A DNA stretch of 6,768 nucleotides from Chitinophaga pinensis (GTDB lineage: Bacteria; Planctomycetota; Phycisphaerae; Phycisphaerales; SM1A02). Below the pieces are notes generated by a model. The model did no database searches. It was given only the letters and a program-made list of their open reading frames with translations, and had not been told where the DNA came from. Each line of letters begins with the position of its first letter. Position 1 is the stretch's first letter. The stretch spans positions 1 through 6,768 of the forward strand of contig CALQCP020000128.1 in NCBI GenBank assembly GCA_943329105.2. Reading direction: 5' to 3'. Below are positions 5,498 to 6,768 of this stretch, one piece after another. A program made the position numbers and the translations under genes.

Positions 5498-6768
5498 TTA
5501 CGTGGCTTCCGCAGCAAACATGCGACGCACTACTGCAAATAGTCCAACCGCAAGCGCCGCCACCAGTAGCCCCGCTACAGCGATGCCGACTCGTACAACC
5601 ATGCGATCCTGTCGCGCCGCGCGGGCACGCGCCGCAGCGTATGGAACGGTGCTGAAACTCACCAGGTCATAGAGCGGGATGAATGCGTTTGGCATCCAAT
5701 GATTGAGCGTGTGATCAAGTTTCTTCTTCAGCTTGAACATGCGATGCGCAGTGCGATCACGCATCTCAACGAAGTTGGTGAGTGCCATGTCTGCGATGGC
5801 GTCAGCGTTTGGCTTGCGCTCGTGCTGGTATTCGTCAATGGCACGCGCAACGTCTGCGGGATGTCGCTCAAGTGCATCGACAAGCGCTTCGCAATCTTCA
5901 AAGCTTGCGTTGGCGCCTTGGCCGTAGAACGGAACAATGGCATGCGCTGCGTCGCCAAGCAGCGCGAATCGGCCGCCCATGGTCCATGGCCAGCAGCGCA
6001 CGGTGATCATGGAGCCGACTGGATTTTGGTCATATTCTTGCACCAATTCCGGCATGAGTGGCACGGCGTCGGAGTAATCGCGGCGGAATCGTTCCAGCGC
6101 GGCGCGACCATCGCGGATGGTGGCGAACGACGATTCGTCCGTGCCCGGCGTGGCATCGAACGGCCAGAAGAGTGTGCAGGTGAAACTGCCGTCCGGATTG
6201 GGAAGCGCAATCATCATGCTGCTTCCGCGAGGCCAGATGTGCAGCGCCTTTGGATCCATGGCGAACGGCGCGTGCGGGCCATCCGTGACTGGCGGGATGG
6301 AAAGTTCCTTGTATCCGTGTGCGAGCGATGATTGCGAATACTCAAAGCGCTCGCGCCGTTCAAGATGACCGCGCACTGCACTGTAGGAACCGTCCGCACC
6401 AACGATGAGATCTGCAGTAGCGCGCAGCGTGACGCCATCGGGCCCTTCCATGATGGCCGCCCCACCCTGCTCATCAAGACCAACGCAACGATGATCAAAG
6501 GTGAATTGCACCGATGGGTGCGCTGCAGCCGCGCGGAGCAACAACATGTTGAGCGCACTGCGACTGAAACTCATAATCGCGCGCGTTGGGTCCGCGGAAT
6601 ACGGGATGAACGCCGTGGCTCCGGTAGTTGAATGCAACATGCGGCCCGGCATTCGGATGCCGTGCTCCTTCACCGCGCTGGCAAGACCTGCTCGCTCCAG
6701 CGCGTGCAGGCCGCGCGCGCTGATCGCCAAGTTGATTGATCGCCCACCAACTGTTCCGCGAGCGCGCG
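5498..6768 (-). CDS. kmo: Kynurenine 3-monooxygenase with C-terminal membrane anchor (N-terminus beyond the right edge)
   Basis: This FAD- and NADPH-dependent hydroxylase converts L-kynurenine to 3-hydroxykynurenine. In the window are 422 complete codons, numbered here from 6766 downward. About 40-45 N-terminal residues with the first FAD-binding GxGxxG are missing. G-G-R-S-I-N-L-A-I-S (7-16) is a KMO signature. R42 in G-R-M-L-H and Y56 in F-I-P-Y-S are 14 apart, like the substrate-carboxylate pair R84/Y98 of the Pseudomonas enzyme. G-A-D-G (123-126) and L-L-G-D-A-A-H (269-275) followed by P-F-Y-G-Q-G (279-284) are the flavin hydroxylase DG and GD motifs. N331, E334 and M335 fit the later substrate-pocket residues. 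Residues 393-413 form a hydrophobic helix with arginines on both sides, so the enzyme is probably bound to the inner face of the cytoplasmic membrane. The gene is followed closely by kynB. A start at a TTG (6730) is excluded because the conserved motif continues upstream. Confidence 0.93.
   Translation of the reverse strand, partial: RARGTVGGRSINLAISARGLHALERAGLASAVKEHGIRMPGRMLHSTTGATAFIPYSADPTRAIMSFSRSALNMLLLRAAAAHPSVQFTFDHRCVGLDEQGGAAIMEGPDGVTLRATADLIVGADGSYSAVRGHLERRERFEYSQSSLAHGYKELSIPPVTDGPHAPFAMDPKALHIWPRGSSMMIALPNPDGSFTCTLFWPFDATPGTDESSFATIRDGRAALERFRRDYSDAVPLMPELVQEYDQNPVGSMITVRCWPWTMGGRFALLGDAAHAIVPFYGQGANASFEDCEALVDALERHPADVARAIDEYQHERKPNADAIADMALTNFVEMRDRTAHRMFKLKKKLDHTLNHWMPNAFIPLYDLVSFSTVPYAAARARAARQDRMVVRVGIAVAGLLVAALAVGLFAVVRRMFAAEAT

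Noticed and set aside
5699..6331. A 210-codon plus-strand frame opposite kmo.
   Set aside because: It lies wholly antisense to a gene with conserved KMO motifs throughout and shows no domain of its own.

Overview
The window looks like a piece of a GC-rich planctomycete chromosome, most likely of the Phycisphaerae type. The basis is a secreted protein ending in a Pro-Ala-Pro-Gly-Ala variant of the PEP-CTERM sorting tail followed by an arginine cluster, a secreted-type GH29 fucosidase, and a bacterial kynurenine pathway. The taxonomic call is inference from style, not from a marker gene.

Left part (1-1320). Two PEP-CTERM-type genes lie in tandem on the minus strand. The rightmost is complete (335-964). 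Only the first seven codons of the other are inside the window (1-21). The two copies share their N-terminal codons, Shine-Dalgarno region and a leader of about 55 nt. About 76-80 nt upstream of each start codon is a hairpin whose loop is conserved while the stem sequence differs. A strong GC-rich hairpin at 250-279 probably ends transcription of the complete copy. The 965-1320 intergenic region is divergent and serves the PEP-CTERM gene on one side and the fucosidase gene on the other.

Middle (1321-2853). A GH29 alpha-L-fucosidase with a C-terminal F5/8 type C (discoidin-like) domain is on the plus strand. It has a good ribosome binding site and intact catalytic motifs. It has no obvious functional link to the genes that follow.

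Right part (2889-6768). Four enzymes of oxidative tryptophan breakdown are arranged as two convergent pairs. On the plus strand are 2-aminomuconate 6-semialdehyde dehydrogenase and, 12 nt later, the RidA-fold 2-aminomuconate deaminase. On the minus strand are kynurenine 3-monooxygenase (N-terminus beyond the right edge) and, about 31 nt after it, the cyclase-fold kynurenine formamidase KynB. KynB makes kynurenine from N-formylkynurenine and KMO hydroxylates it to 3-hydroxykynurenine. After steps not encoded here (kynureninase, 3-hydroxyanthranilate 3,4-dioxygenase, ACMS decarboxylase), the dehydrogenase and deaminase convert 2-aminomuconate semialdehyde to 2-aminomuconate and then to the oxo-hexenedioate (4-oxalocrotonate) that feeds central metabolism. 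Tryptophan 2,3-dioxygenase is also not in the window. The genes therefore imply full catabolism of tryptophan rather than only NAD or quinolinate synthesis.

I see no tRNA, rRNA, CRISPR array, insertion sequence or defence system. The least explained signals are the duplicated leader with its hairpin and the membrane anchor at the end of the KMO.
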